A stretch of 64,000 bases of DNA from Paenibacillus_AB hodogayensis (lineage in GTDB: Bacteria; Bacillota; Bacilli; Paenibacillales; NBRC-103111): contig NZ_BAAAYO010000001.1 of assembly GCF_039536325.1 (NCBI RefSeq), positions 930,001 through 994,000 of the forward strand. The letters are read 5' to 3'. Under the pieces are notes generated by a model that was not told where the DNA came from, ran no database searches, and saw only the letters and a program-made list of their open reading frames with translations. Positions 43,018-52,230 of this stretch are shown here, piece by piece. Within the stretch, counting starts at the first letter, position 1; each line of letters begins with the position of its first letter. Made by a program: the position numbers and the translations under genes.

Positions 43018-44064
43018 TTATCCGTTCGGCAATAGGACCGATTTGGCATGGTTCAGGGCGTGCATCTCGTCGAATGCTTCTTGCCAGTCGTCCATGTGGT
43101 ACACTTTCGTCATCGGCATCGGATCGATCTGATTCCGGTCCATCAGCTTCAGGACGTTCTCCCATTGATAATACTTATGGCTGAACGAGCCTTGCAGCGT
43201 AGCCGCCTTCTGAATGAGCGGGTCCAGCGAGAAGCCCACCGGAGCCGGTCCCCAGCCGACCTTCGTAATCTGCCCGCCGTGGCGGACCATCTCTAGGCTT
43301 TGCTGCAACGTGGCGCTGATGCCGACGCAATCCACGACCAGATCGGCGCCGAAGCCGTCGCCTACCGACATGACCTTGGCTACCGCATCCTCTTCCTCCA
43401 CGATAATGACCTCATCCGCTCCGAACTGACGGGCCAGCTCCAGACGCTTGCTGTCCCGCTTCGTGCCGACAATGGTCAGATGGCCGGGCGAGGACAGTTT
43501 GGCAACTTGCAGACACATCAGGCCGATCGGACCCGGGCCGATGACGACGACATGGTCGCCGGGCTGAATCCGCGAATGGTGGGCAACCGCATTGTACGCC
43601 ACGCTGGCCGGTTCGGTCAAGGCCGCTTTTTCGTAAGAGATGCTATCCGGCACATGGTGGCAGATGCCTTCGCGGGTTTTGACGTATTGCGCCATGCCGC
43701 CGTCGGCCGTAGCGCCGAACGCCAGCCGGCGGGGGCAAAGATCGAATTGCCCCGAGCGGCAGTAGACGCAGGCATCGCATACGTAGATGGGCGTTTCGCT
43801 GACGATGCGGTCGCCCTTCTTGAACAGCTTGACTTCGGGACCGACGTCGACGACGAAGCCCGAATATTCATGGCCCAGCACGAGACGATCCTTGACGTAG
43901 AAGCCGTTGGTGCCGTGATAAATGTGCAGGTCGCTTCCGCAGACGCCGACCGCCTGGACTTGCATCAGAATATCTTTCGGTCCGAGTTCGTTCGGGACCG
44001 GAATTTCCTCGATACGTACTTTCTTGCTACCTTTTTCATACTGCACCAATGCTTTCATGTTCAT
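43018..44064 (-). CDS. Zinc-dependent alcohol/polyol dehydrogenase 1
   Basis: This 348-residue MDR-family enzyme has the catalytic zinc site GVCGSDLHIYHG and GHEYSGFV, the structural zinc cysteines in CDACVYCRSGQFDLC, and a Rossmann GPGPIGLMCLQVAK. It resembles sorbitol and L-threonine dehydrogenases. AGGTGG precedes the ATG. A second, distinct dehydrogenase lies three genes upstream in the same operon, suggesting two oxidation steps on related hydroxyl groups. Confidence 0.9.
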   Translation of the reverse strand: MNMKALVQYEKGSKKVRIEEIPVPNELGPKDILMQVQAVGVCGSDLHIYHGTNGFYVKDRLVLGHEYSGFVVDVGPEVKLFKKGDRIVSETPIYVCDACVYCRSGQFDLCPRRLAFGATADGGMAQYVKTREGICHHVPDSISYEKAALTEPASVAYNAVAHHSRIQPGDHVVVIGPGPIGLMCLQVAKLSSPGHLTIVGTKRDSKRLELARQFGADEVIIVEEEDAVAKVMSVGDGFGADLVVDCVGISATLQQSLEMVRHGGQITKVGWGPAPVGFSLDPLIQKAATLQGSFSHKYYQWENVLKLMDRNQIDPMPMTKVYHMDDWQEAFDEMHALNHAKSVLLPNG

Positions 44065-44113
44065 AGCGCGATACCACCTAGAGGTAATTTGGAGTTAAGA
44101 AAGAGTGACGTTT

Positions 44114-45592
44114 TTACCATCTTGCGGTAACCATCTTTTTGCGCGTATAAAATTCCACGCCGTCCGTGCCGTTGGCATGCAAATCCCCGTAGAAGGAATT
44201 TTTCCAGCCGGAGAACGGGAAGAAGGCCATCGGCGCAGGCACGCCTACGTTCACGCCAAGCATCCCGGCGTCCACGCGCTCTCTGAATTGCCGGACATGG
44301 CTGCCGTTTTGCGTATAAATGCAGGCTCCGTTGGCGAAATCGGAGCGGTTCATCACTTCGATCGCTTCATCCAGCGACTCGACGCGCATGATGGACAGCA
44401 CCGGAGCGAAAATCTCGTCGCGCCAGATCTTCATATTCGTCTGCACATGGTCGAAAATCGTCGGGCCGAGGAAGTAGCCGCTCTCCGCCGTTTGCGGATC
44501 GCTGCGGCCGTCCCGGATCAAGCTCGCGCCTTCTTCCACTCCGCTCTCGATGTAGCCGAGCGCGCGTTCCTTGTGCGATCCGCGGATCAGCGGACCGAGG
44601 AATACGTCCGGCTCCAGACCGTCGCCGATGCGGATGCGGTCGCTCGCCGTCTTGATTTCCTCGATCAGCCGATCGGCAACGTCGCCTACCGCGACGACAA
44701 CGGAGCAAGCCATGCAGCGCTCGCCTGCCGAACCGAAGGAGGCATTGACGATTTGCCGAACCGCCAGCTCCAGATCGGCGTCAGGCATGACGATGCTGTG
44801 GTTTTTGGCTCCGGCCAGCGCTTGGACGCGTTTGCCGTTGGCCGAGGCGGTTTTATGCACATATTCGGCGACAGGCTGCGAACCGACGAAGGAAATCGCC
44901 CGGATGTCCGGATGGTTCAGCAAGCCGTTGACGACGTCGCGCGCGCCATGGACGATATTGAATACGCCGTCCGGCAATCCGGCTTCCTTCAACAGCTCGG
45001 CCAACCGGTTGGCGAGCAGCGGCGTTCTTTCCGAAGGCTTCAACACGAACGTATTGCCGCAGGCGATCGCAAGCGGGAACATCCAGCAAGGCACCATCAT
45101 CGGGAAGTTGAACGGCGTAATGCCGCCGATCACGCCGATCGGGTAACGGTACATGCCCGATTCCATGCGGCTCGCAATATCCGGAAGCTGCTTGCCCATC
45201 ATGAGCGAAGGCGCGCCTGCGGCAAATTCGACGCATTCGATGCCGCGCAGCACTTCCCCGTAAGCTTCCTCGTAGTTTTTGCCGTTCTCGGTCGTGATCA
45301 GACGGGCCAGTTCCTCCCAATGCTCCACTAGCAGCTGCTGGTAGCGGAACAGCACTCTCGCCCGTTTCGGCACCGGCGTCTGGCTCCAGGTCAAGAAAGC
45401 GGCGGATGCGGCGTTCACTGCCGTATCCACGTCCTCCTTGGTCGAGAGCGGCACGTAAGCCAGGATGCTTCCGTTCGCAGGCTGGTAGACCGCTTCGGTC
45501 TCGGCTGCCTCCGAGGCGGGCACCCATTGCCCGTTTATGAAATTGTTCAAGGTTTGGATTGCTTCCGTCTTCGTCTCTATCTGTTGCCCCAT
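44114..45592 (-). CDS. CoA-acylating methylmalonate-semialdehyde dehydrogenase (MmsA/IolA type)
   Basis: This 492-residue ALDH turns malonate or methylmalonate semialdehyde into acetyl- or propionyl-CoA with NAD+. The catalytic Cys lies in FGSAGERCMACSVVVAVG, and ITPFNFPMMVPCWMFPLAIACGN is the family hallmark. ATG 45592 follows GAGGTGAGAG; an ATG 18 bp earlier overlaps that site. In inositol loci this is the last step, but no iol genes lie here. It sits between two dehydrogenases, implying a three-carbon semialdehyde end product in this pathway. Confidence 0.92.
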   Translation of the reverse strand: MGQQIETKTEAIQTLNNFINGQWVPASEAAETEAVYQPANGSILAYVPLSTKEDVDTAVNAASAAFLTWSQTPVPKRARVLFRYQQLLVEHWEELARLITTENGKNYEEAYGEVLRGIECVEFAAGAPSLMMGKQLPDIASRMESGMYRYPIGVIGGITPFNFPMMVPCWMFPLAIACGNTFVLKPSERTPLLANRLAELLKEAGLPDGVFNIVHGARDVVNGLLNHPDIRAISFVGSQPVAEYVHKTASANGKRVQALAGAKNHSIVMPDADLELAVRQIVNASFGSAGERCMACSVVVAVGDVADRLIEEIKTASDRIRIGDGLEPDVFLGPLIRGSHKERALGYIESGVEEGASLIRDGRSDPQTAESGYFLGPTIFDHVQTNMKIWRDEIFAPVLSIMRVESLDEAIEVMNRSDFANGACIYTQNGSHVRQFRERVDAGMLGVNVGVPAPMAFFPFSGWKNSFYGDLHANGTDGVEFYTRKKMVTARW

Positions 45593-45616
45593 CTCTCTCA
45601 CCTCTATCAATTTGAA

Positions 45617-46648
45617 TTATGGATGAATGATTACTTTAATCGCGTCCGCCTTTTTATCGAGCAGCACTTCAAAGCCGCTTTCGATTTGATCCAGCGGGAA
45701 TTCGTGAGTAATCAAAGGTTTGACGTCGATCCGGCCGTCGGCGATCATGTTCAGCACGGTAGGTCCTTCGAAGGAAAAGCCGGTGCAGCCTACGATCGTA
45801 ACCTCGCTGAAGAGCAGCGGTTGAATCGGAATCGTCACCTGGTCGGCGGCAAAGCCGAGAGCCATAACCGTACCTTGCATTTTGGCCGCGCGTACCGCCG
45901 TGTCGTACGTAGCCGGCAGACCGACCATCTCCAGCACGATATCGGCGCCATAGCCGCCCGTTTCTTCCTTGATCACCGCGATCGCATCTTCCTTGATCGG
46001 GTTGATCGTCCGGTCCGCCCCGAATCGGGCCGCCAGCGCAAGCTTGGAATCGGACGTGTCGACCGCGATAATTTTGCCTGCGCCTCTCAGCTTGGCCAAT
46101 TGCACGGCAATCAGGCCAATCGCGCCTGTTCCGATAATGACGAAGGTGTCGCCGAGCTTGCTGTTCGAACGGTTCAGCACGTGCACCGCATTGCCGACGA
46201 AGTCCAGCGTCGCGCCTTCATCGAAGCTGACGTTGTCGGGAAGCTTGTAAATTTGCCGGGTAGGCACCGTAATATATTCGCGCATCGCTCCGTGCGTCAG
46301 ATGCTTACGGGAAGAACCGATCGTAACGCCGTTCTCGCAAAGGTTTTTCCAGCCTCTTTCGCAAGCGTAGCAATACCCGCAAGACAACTGGGGATCGATG
46401 GCTACGCGGTCGCCCGCCTTCCAATCCGTCACGTTAGGACCGACGGCTTCGATCTGACCCGCAGACTCATGACCCATAATCAGCCCCGGTTGACGGCGTT
46501 GTCCCCCATCGGCTTCCATCCCGTGAACGTCCGAGCCGCAAATGCCGACCGCATGGATGCGGATCAGCACTTCCCCTGGTCCGGGCTGCGGAACCGGATG
46601 ATCTTCAATGTTGAAACGATAAGGTGCGCGAATCACTGCTGCTTTCAT
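45617..46648 (-). CDS. Zinc-dependent alcohol/polyol dehydrogenase 2
   Basis: This 343-residue MDR dehydrogenase has GICGSDVHGME and GHESAGQI for catalytic zinc, structural cysteines CGYCYACERGWKNLC and the NAD motif GTGAIGLIAVQLAK. It is close to galactitol- and sorbitol-dehydrogenase-like enzymes and clearly different from the other copy. The ATG at 46648 (MKAAVIRAP) is ten bases from GAGGAG; the ATG at 46657 is only one base away. Confidence 0.9.
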   Translation of the reverse strand: MKAAVIRAPYRFNIEDHPVPQPGPGEVLIRIHAVGICGSDVHGMEADGGQRRQPGLIMGHESAGQIEAVGPNVTDWKAGDRVAIDPQLSCGYCYACERGWKNLCENGVTIGSSRKHLTHGAMREYITVPTRQIYKLPDNVSFDEGATLDFVGNAVHVLNRSNSKLGDTFVIIGTGAIGLIAVQLAKLRGAGKIIAVDTSDSKLALAARFGADRTINPIKEDAIAVIKEETGGYGADIVLEMVGLPATYDTAVRAAKMQGTVMALGFAADQVTIPIQPLLFSEVTIVGCTGFSFEGPTVLNMIADGRIDVKPLITHEFPLDQIESGFEVLLDKKADAIKVIIHP

Positions 46649-46678
46649 AGGTGTCATTCTCCTCTGTTGTATATATAG

Positions 46679-47335
46679 TTAATTGGCGGTGGCTTTAACG
46701 GCGGCAATAAATGCCGTGAGCTTCTCCAATGCATTCTCCGAACTAAGAATCGGTTCTCCCTGTACAATAAAGGAAGCTCCTGCGGCAAGAGACTCCAAGG
46801 CGTCCTCGATTCCGAATGTGGATACCCCGACCGGGATGGAGACGGCTTCGACGATTTCTTTCACGTAGTCGGAGCATTTGCGTTCCGGGTAATATTTCGT
46901 CTCGTCCATGCCAAGATGCTTGAGCAAGTAGTCCACGCCAAGGGCTTCCATCGCTTTGGCTTTCTGCGCAAGCTCCTCCGGAGGAACGGAGAACAGGTCG
47001 GCGCATACTTGGATGCCGTGCTCTTTACCGGCTCTTACCGCTTCCTTGATGCTTCCTTCGTTCATTTGGGCCAGAACCGTCGCGACTTTGGCGCCTTGTC
47101 TCGCCGCTTCCGCGAAATATTTGTAGACGCCGTCCTGGGCTTTGAAATCGGCAACGACAGGCACGTCGCCGCTGAACTTCACCATCTTCTCGATCACGCC
47201 GATTCCTTCATAATAAAGAAGGGGAGTGCCCGCTTCGATCCAGTCCGCGCCCGCCTTCAGGGCGATCCCTGTGTATTGCTGCGCTTTCTCGGCGTTCAAC
47301 GTGTCAATCGCAATTTGTACCCATGGTTTCTTCAT
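46679..47335 (-). CDS. OMP decarboxylase suprafamily protein (HUMPS/KGPDC-like)
   Basis: This 218-residue TIM barrel has the suprafamily D-x-K-x-x-D motif VVADFKAQDG. Members include 3-hexulose-6-phosphate synthase and 3-keto-L-gulonate-6-phosphate decarboxylase. The sequence around the motif departs from both (no LADxKxxDAG), so the reaction cannot be assigned. ATG 47335 has GGAG seven bases upstream; the ATG 12 bp earlier overlaps the site. Family substrates are phosphorylated, yet no kinase gene lies in this operon. Confidence 0.85.
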   Translation of the reverse strand: MKKPWVQIAIDTLNAEKAQQYTGIALKAGADWIEAGTPLLYYEGIGVIEKMVKFSGDVPVVADFKAQDGVYKYFAEAARQGAKVATVLAQMNEGSIKEAVRAGKEHGIQVCADLFSVPPEELAQKAKAMEALGVDYLLKHLGMDETKYYPERKCSDYVKEIVEAVSIPVGVSTFGIEDALESLAAGASFIVQGEPILSSENALEKLTAFIAAVKATAN

Positions 47336-47371
47336 CGGAATCTCCATCCTCTTGTTTGTTTTTGTTTGTAG

Positions 47372-48277
47372 TTAAGACTTCTGAATCTGACGCAAGAAAT
47401 AAACGCTAACCAACAAAATAATCACCAGCATGACATTGGATAGCGCCGCCGCGTAACCGGTTTTCAAAAATTCAAAAGCTTGGTGATAAATGTAAATATT
47501 AAGCGTCTCTGTCTTGTTGCCGGGGCCGCCGCCCGTCATGATGTAGATCGTATCGAACCGTTTGATGGCGTCCATCATCCGGAACAAGAGAGCCATGTAG
47601 ATGTAAGGCTTCAGCAATGGCAGCGTGACGTACCAGAACATCTGGAACCGGTTCGCGCCGTCCAGCTCAGCCGACTCGTACGGATCGGCTGGCAGCGTCT
47701 GCAGGCCGGCCAGCAAAATCATCGTCAGGAACGGCGTGGACAGCCACACGTCCGACAATATAATCGACGGCATCGCCCAGCCCGGATCGCCGAGCCAGTT
47801 CGGACCGGTTATGCCGATCTTGCCCAGGTAGTAGTTGATCATTCCGAGCTCGGGATTGAACAGCATCCGCCAGACGAGGCCGACTACGATCGGCGTGGTC
47901 ATCATCGGCAGCAGGTACAGCGAGCGCAGCACCTTCACGCCCTTGAACGTGCGGTTCAGCAGCAGCGCGATGACGAGCCCCACCAGCAGCTGAATGCCGA
48001 CCGTGCCGACCACCTGATACAGCGTGTTGAGCAGCGCATTCCAGAAAAACGTGTCCTGCAAAATTTCCTTGTAGTTTCCGAAGCCTACGAACGTTTTGGT
48101 AGGCTTGGACATATTCCAATCGAACATGCCCGTGTAAAGACTATGCAAGAGCGGCCCCATGCTGAGCACAAGCAAGATGATGAAGGCAGGGGCAATCAGC
48201 AGCAGCAAGACCATGCCGTCTCGCGACTGATTGCCGCCCCACTTCTTGGACCGAGGGAGCTGCGTCGGGTTTGCCAT
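47372..48277 (-). CDS. Sugar ABC transporter permease (MalF type) of the ROK operon
   Basis: This 301-residue inner-membrane protein has six helices and the EAA loop PYESAELDGANRFQMFWYVTLP. AAGGAGGTACCTC precedes the ATG. It pairs with the 49810 permease across the binding-protein gene. No ATPase is encoded in this operon. Confidence 0.93.
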   Translation of the reverse strand: MANPTQLPRSKKWGGNQSRDGMVLLLLIAPAFIILLVLSMGPLLHSLYTGMFDWNMSKPTKTFVGFGNYKEILQDTFFWNALLNTLYQVVGTVGIQLLVGLVIALLLNRTFKGVKVLRSLYLLPMMTTPIVVGLVWRMLFNPELGMINYYLGKIGITGPNWLGDPGWAMPSIILSDVWLSTPFLTMILLAGLQTLPADPYESAELDGANRFQMFWYVTLPLLKPYIYMALLFRMMDAIKRFDTIYIMTGGGPGNKTETLNIYIYHQAFEFLKTGYAAALSNVMLVIILLVSVYFLRQIQKS

Positions 48278-48338
48278 GAGGTACCTCCTTCAAAGATGAG
48301 GGAAGGGCAAGCCTTCCCCCCGTGCGAAAATATCAACC

Positions 48339-49679
48339 TTACTTTTTGCCGGTAATCTTCTTGATGCGATCGTTCGCTTCTTTCAAAGCCGCTTCCGTCG
48401 AGGCTTGGCCGGTTGCCGCTTTCGCGATGGCTACGGACAAGGCGTCGCGGATTTCGTTGCCTTCCGGAATGAGCGGCGTGTAGCCGAAGTCCGCGTGGTT
48501 AAGCGCTACCTTGTTCGCTTCGGCCCACTCGGCGTTGAAGTTTTTCTTGAACATCTCGGAGTCCAGAACCGATGTGCGCGTCGCGTCGGAACGAATCTTC
48601 TTGTCGGCCATATCCTGCATAACTTCCTTGCTCGTCGCCCATTTCATAAATTCCCAAGAAACGTCCTTCTTCTTCGTATCCTTAGGCAGGAAAATCCCCC
48701 AAGTCGGTCCAACCGTATACTCGTCGCCCGTACCTTCCAGCACGCTGTATCCGACATTGCCGGCCACGGTCGATTTTTCCTTGTTTTCTACCTCTGGCAT
48801 AAACGTATTGACATCGATCATCATCGCCGCTTTGCCTTGCTGGAACGCGAGCAGAGATTCGTTGAAGCCATAGCTATGGATGCCCTTAGGCGCGTAGTTG
48901 TTGACCAGATCGATCCACGTATTCGTTGCGTCGATCGCTTCCTTCTTGTCGAGTACGGCATAAGGCGCTTCGGCTTGCGCAAGCCAGTTGCCGCCGAGCA
49001 TTTTCCAAACCATGATCCAGGAGAAGCTGTTCGCGTTGCCCTCTCTGGTAGCCCGAACGACGATACCCGCTTGGTCCTTGTCCTTCTTGGTCAGCTTCGC
49101 GGCGTATTCCTTCAGCTCGGTGAGGTTCTTGGGCGGAGTCGTCAGGCCGGCTTCCTTGAACATGTTTTTGTTGTAGTACAAAATGTTCGCTTCGCCATTG
49201 CCTGGCAGTCCGTAAATTTTGCCTTCCTGGGACAAGTTTTTGGCCAGCTTCGGAATAAAGTCGCCGTAGTCGAAAGACTTGTCCGTCTTCGCCGGATCGT
49301 CGAGGTAGCTGTTGATCGGTTCGACCCAGCCGCCGGAAATCATCGAAGGCAAGCTCTTGTTGTTGCCCCACACGACATCGTATTCGCCCGTTTTGTTCGA
49401 CAGCGAAATCTCGAGCTTTTGGAAATACGATTTTTCGGGCAAGGAGTCGAAGTTGACCTTGATGCCGGTTTTTTGTTCGAACTCCGACGTTTTGGACACG
49501 AGAGCGTCCCAAGCAGGCGTTTTCAATATAAGTACGTTGATGCTTTGACCCGCGTAAGGCTTGTCTGATTTTCCCGCCCCCGGTGCCGGATCTGCCTGAT
49601 TCGTGCTTCCGTTGCTGCAACCCGCCGCAACGATCGAAATAGCTGACAACAATATCGCCGATGCTTTCCATTTTTTCAT
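48339..49679 (-). CDS. Sugar-binding lipoprotein of the ROK operon
   Basis: This 446-residue lipoprotein has a signal peptide ending in lipobox VAAGC, so it is membrane-anchored outside. The family-1 binding fold follows (VNFDSLPEKSYFQKLEISLS, IYGLPGNGEANILYYNKNMF). Its length is usual for CUT1 systems. GGGGAGG precedes the ATG. It delivers the operon substrate to permeases 47372 and 49810. The 130-bp gap before it holds no clear second promoter. Confidence 0.93.
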   Translation of the reverse strand: MKKWKASAILLSAISIVAAGCSNGSTNQADPAPGAGKSDKPYAGQSINVLILKTPAWDALVSKTSEFEQKTGIKVNFDSLPEKSYFQKLEISLSNKTGEYDVVWGNNKSLPSMISGGWVEPINSYLDDPAKTDKSFDYGDFIPKLAKNLSQEGKIYGLPGNGEANILYYNKNMFKEAGLTTPPKNLTELKEYAAKLTKKDKDQAGIVVRATREGNANSFSWIMVWKMLGGNWLAQAEAPYAVLDKKEAIDATNTWIDLVNNYAPKGIHSYGFNESLLAFQQGKAAMMIDVNTFMPEVENKEKSTVAGNVGYSVLEGTGDEYTVGPTWGIFLPKDTKKKDVSWEFMKWATSKEVMQDMADKKIRSDATRTSVLDSEMFKKNFNAEWAEANKVALNHADFGYTPLIPEGNEIRDALSVAIAKAATGQASTEAALKEANDRIKKITGKK

Positions 49680-49809
49680 GTGTGTGCAACCTCCCCATTT
49701 TTAGCTGCTGCTAGAAACCGCTATTCGTCAATCCACAACCGCCGCGAAAACCGCTTGCCTCCCGCACCACCTCCCCGAATGAGGAACTTTGCCGAGCGGA
49801 TACGCTTTG

Positions 49810-50640
49810 TTATTTAACCGCGCCGCCGGTAAGTCCTTTGACGAGACCTTTCTGGAAGATGAAGGAGACGACGAGTACGGGCAAGGTGACGAATACCCCG
49901 ACGGCGGCCAGCTCGCCCCAGTTGATGCCTTCGAACGTGATGAAGCCTTGCACCATAACCGGAGCGGTTCGCGTTCCTCTGCCGGAGATGATCAGCGCGT
50001 ACAAAAATTCGTTCCAGGAGTTGATAAAGGTGAAGATCGCACAGGTTGCGATACCGGGAAGCACAAGCGGCAAGTTGATCTTCGTCAGCACCTTGACTCT
50101 TCCGCATCCGTCAAGCAAGGCCGCCTCTTCGATTTCCTCCGGGATGCCTTTAAAAAAGCTCGACATCATCCAGGTGACGAAGGGAAGCGTTATCAGCAGA
50201 TACGTCAAGGCTAAGCCCAAATACGAATCCAATGCGCCGACCGTGCGAAGCATAATGTAGAGCGGCAGGATAAACATAATCGGTGAAGCCATGCGAACGA
50301 GAATGATCCATAGTCCCATAACTTTGCCGGCCATCGATTTGGAGCGAGCCAGCGAGTATCCGGACAAAACGCCGAAGTACAACGAGATAGCTGTGGTCAT
50401 CACACTGACGACGACGCTGTTATAATAGCTTTTCATAAATGCAGCGTCGGTAAAAACGCTTACAAAGTTCTTAAATGTCGGCGTGAATATCCACTTCGGC
50501 GGCAGCGAAAAAGCGATGACCTGCGGCTTGATGGACGTTAAAAACAACCAGATCAACGGAAGCAAGCTTCCAATGACGATGACGGCCGTGACGACATTCA
50601 AGGTGTAGTTGCGAAAGCGATTTCCTTGTCTTAATTCCAT
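49810..50640 (-). CDS. Carbohydrate ABC transporter permease (MalG type) of the ROK operon
   Basis: This 276-residue permease is the first gene of the catabolic operon. Its EAA loop is IEEAALLDGCGRVKVLTKINLP. Having a MalG-type permease before the binding protein is an unusual gene order. AAGGGGACAAGGTGA lies before the ATG at 50640, directly behind the operator-promoter at 50670-50712. Confidence 0.93.
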   Translation of the reverse strand: MELRQGNRFRNYTLNVVTAVIVIGSLLPLIWLFLTSIKPQVIAFSLPPKWIFTPTFKNFVSVFTDAAFMKSYYNSVVVSVMTTAISLYFGVLSGYSLARSKSMAGKVMGLWIILVRMASPIMFILPLYIMLRTVGALDSYLGLALTYLLITLPFVTWMMSSFFKGIPEEIEEAALLDGCGRVKVLTKINLPLVLPGIATCAIFTFINSWNEFLYALIISGRGTRTAPVMVQGFITFEGINWGELAAVGVFVTLPVLVVSFIFQKGLVKGLTGGAVK

Positions 50641-50669
50641 TCACCTTGTCCCCTTCTAGTCATTATTTC

Positions 50670-50712
50670 AGTAAGTACTTATTACTATAAAAGAAACCCG
50701 AGAATGAGTCAA
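50670..50712 (-). promoter_or_regulatory. SigA promoter with inverted-repeat operator for the ROK operon
   Basis: On the minus strand TTGACT (50707-50712) and TATAGT (50684-50689) are exactly 17 bp apart. AGTAAgtacttaTTACT (50670-50686) is a 5-7-5 inverted repeat with an inner TAAGTACTTA palindrome. It overlaps the -10 and start point. The ROK gene immediately upstream is the likely binder. Confidence 0.78.
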
Positions 50713-50820
50713 TATATTTTATAAAAGTATTTAACAAAATAGATTTTAAAAATAGCCTTTGTTTCCGCAACAAGCGTTAACAAGGCTATTATGTCCGAAA
50801 AGAACGGTTTTACTCGAAGC

Positions 50821-52014
50821 TTATAAGTTCAAAGTCGGTTCTTTGAAAAACTGATCGATCACCAGAAAACAGCTCCCCAGCGGATAAAGATCCTGCTCGA
50901 GTCTGCCGACGATGAGGTTCATCTCGCCCGACATATGCTTAAAGATGTTTTTCTTCAAATGATCGCGAATCAGGTTCGTATACAGCTCGCTGTCCGGACC
51001 GCCGATGACAACCGTCGTCAAGCCGAACAGCTTCACCACGTTGGCGATGCCGATCCCCATATAGTTGCCGACCTCGTCCAGCACGTCCGTCGCCGTCTGC
51101 TCGCCGGCCAGCGATCGGGCATAGATGTCCCGGATGCCGCGTATATGCTCCAGGTCTTCCCCGTCGCCTATCAGCGCTTTATACCGTTTGATGACGTTCG
51201 GTTCCCCGGCGATCAGCTCAAGGCATCCCCGGCTGCCGCAAGTGCACGGTTCGCCGTTGACATCGATGGTCATATGGCCGAGCAAATGCGCGTTGCCGTT
51301 GACTCCGCCGTAGAAGGAGCCGTTGATCTGCATCGCGAGACCGATCCCCGAGCGGATGCCCGGACGAATGCCGACGTAGGCGAAATCCTCCTCCAGGTCG
51401 GGCAGGAACAACCGCTTCTCGGCCAGCGCCATCATATGAATGTCGTTCTGCACGTATACCGGCAGTCCGAACCGTTCTTTGATCAATTGCTTGAAATCGA
51501 CGTCCTTCCAATCCGGAATCCGGATAATTTCAACGGAAATTCCTTGATTGGCCTTCAAATAGCCGAGCATGCCGATGCCGATGCCGATAAATTGTTCTTT
51601 GGCGATGCCCGATTCTGCGATCATCCCGTCCAGCTCTTGAAACATCAGCTCAATAATCTGATTTCGGGAAAAATGCCGTTCCACCGTGATGCCCCGCTTA
51701 TGGACGACTTCCCCTTTCAAATTGGAAATCGCCATTCGGATAGGCGGAAACTCGAAATCGATGCCGATCGTATAGTAGGAGTTGGCGTTCAGCGACAGTA
51801 GAGTCGGCAGACGGCCTCCGGTATACTCGGCGTAACCCGACTTGAAGACGATATTTTTCTCCGTCAGCTCTTTGACGATATTTACGATCGTGGGCCTGCT
51901 TAATTTGGTTTTTTTAACCACATCCTCGATCGTAATCGATTCTGCGGAAATGATGCTATTCAAAACCAGGTACGTATTGGCTTGCTTTAATATCTTCGTA
52001 TTGTTTCCTGCCAT
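50821..52014 (-). CDS. ROK-family transcriptional repressor (XylR/NagC type)
   Basis: This 397-residue protein has an N-terminal winged helix (ITIEDVVKKTKLSRPTIVNIVKEL, about 20-43) and a sugar-kinase-like ROK domain. The zinc motif is CTCGSRGCLELIAG. The ATP site is degenerate, as in XylR repressors. It should bind the operator at 50670-50686 and release it when the operon sugar is bound. It is transcribed in the same direction, 180 bp upstream of the operon. Confidence 0.92.
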   Translation of the reverse strand: MAGNNTKILKQANTYLVLNSIISAESITIEDVVKKTKLSRPTIVNIVKELTEKNIVFKSGYAEYTGGRLPTLLSLNANSYYTIGIDFEFPPIRMAISNLKGEVVHKRGITVERHFSRNQIIELMFQELDGMIAESGIAKEQFIGIGIGMLGYLKANQGISVEIIRIPDWKDVDFKQLIKERFGLPVYVQNDIHMMALAEKRLFLPDLEEDFAYVGIRPGIRSGIGLAMQINGSFYGGVNGNAHLLGHMTIDVNGEPCTCGSRGCLELIAGEPNVIKRYKALIGDGEDLEHIRGIRDIYARSLAGEQTATDVLDEVGNYMGIGIANVVKLFGLTTVVIGGPDSELYTNLIRDHLKKNIFKHMSGEMNLIVGRLEQDLYPLGSCFLVIDQFFKEPTLNL

Positions 52015-52041
52015 TTCTTCACAGATCCTTTTTTGGGTATT

Positions 52042-52056
52042 AGAGTAAGCTTATAT
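52042..52056 (-). promoter_or_regulatory. Possible ROK autoregulatory site
   Basis: AGAGTAAGCTTATAT contains the palindrome TAAGCTTA and shares the AGTAAG...CTTA halves of the operator at 50670. It lies 30-40 bp before the ROK start, just after an extended -10 like TGTGATAAT on the minus strand. The match is partial. Confidence 0.45.
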
Positions 52057-52131
52057 TATCACAACCTGATCATTTTACAAAATAACTTTACAAAATATTT
52101 TTCTCTTGACGGAATACCGGCAGCATCAATA

Positions 52132-52168
52132 AGCCTCCGGCCCACAATTCTCTGTGGTTCCGGAGGCT
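52132..52168. terminator. Hairpin after the small unknown gene
   Basis: AGCCTCCGG and CCGGAGGCT form a 9-bp stem with an inner CCACA/TGTGG stem. The T-run on the minus strand is weak (TTATT). It lies 63 bp after the stop at 52231. Confidence 0.6.
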
Positions 52169-52230
52169 ATTGGCGCTGCCTGTATGCCGAGCGGTCCGTG
52201 CTCGACCGGTATTCGCTTTAGGCTCGCCCA

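Noticed and set aside
49700..49765. Two CCGCT-containing cre-like strings before the ROK-operon binding protein
   Set aside because: Three mismatches each to the cre pattern.
50445..50475. cre-like TAAAAACGCTTACA
   Set aside because: It lies inside the permease coding region and has a mismatch in the conserved TG. Kept out as a likely chance match.
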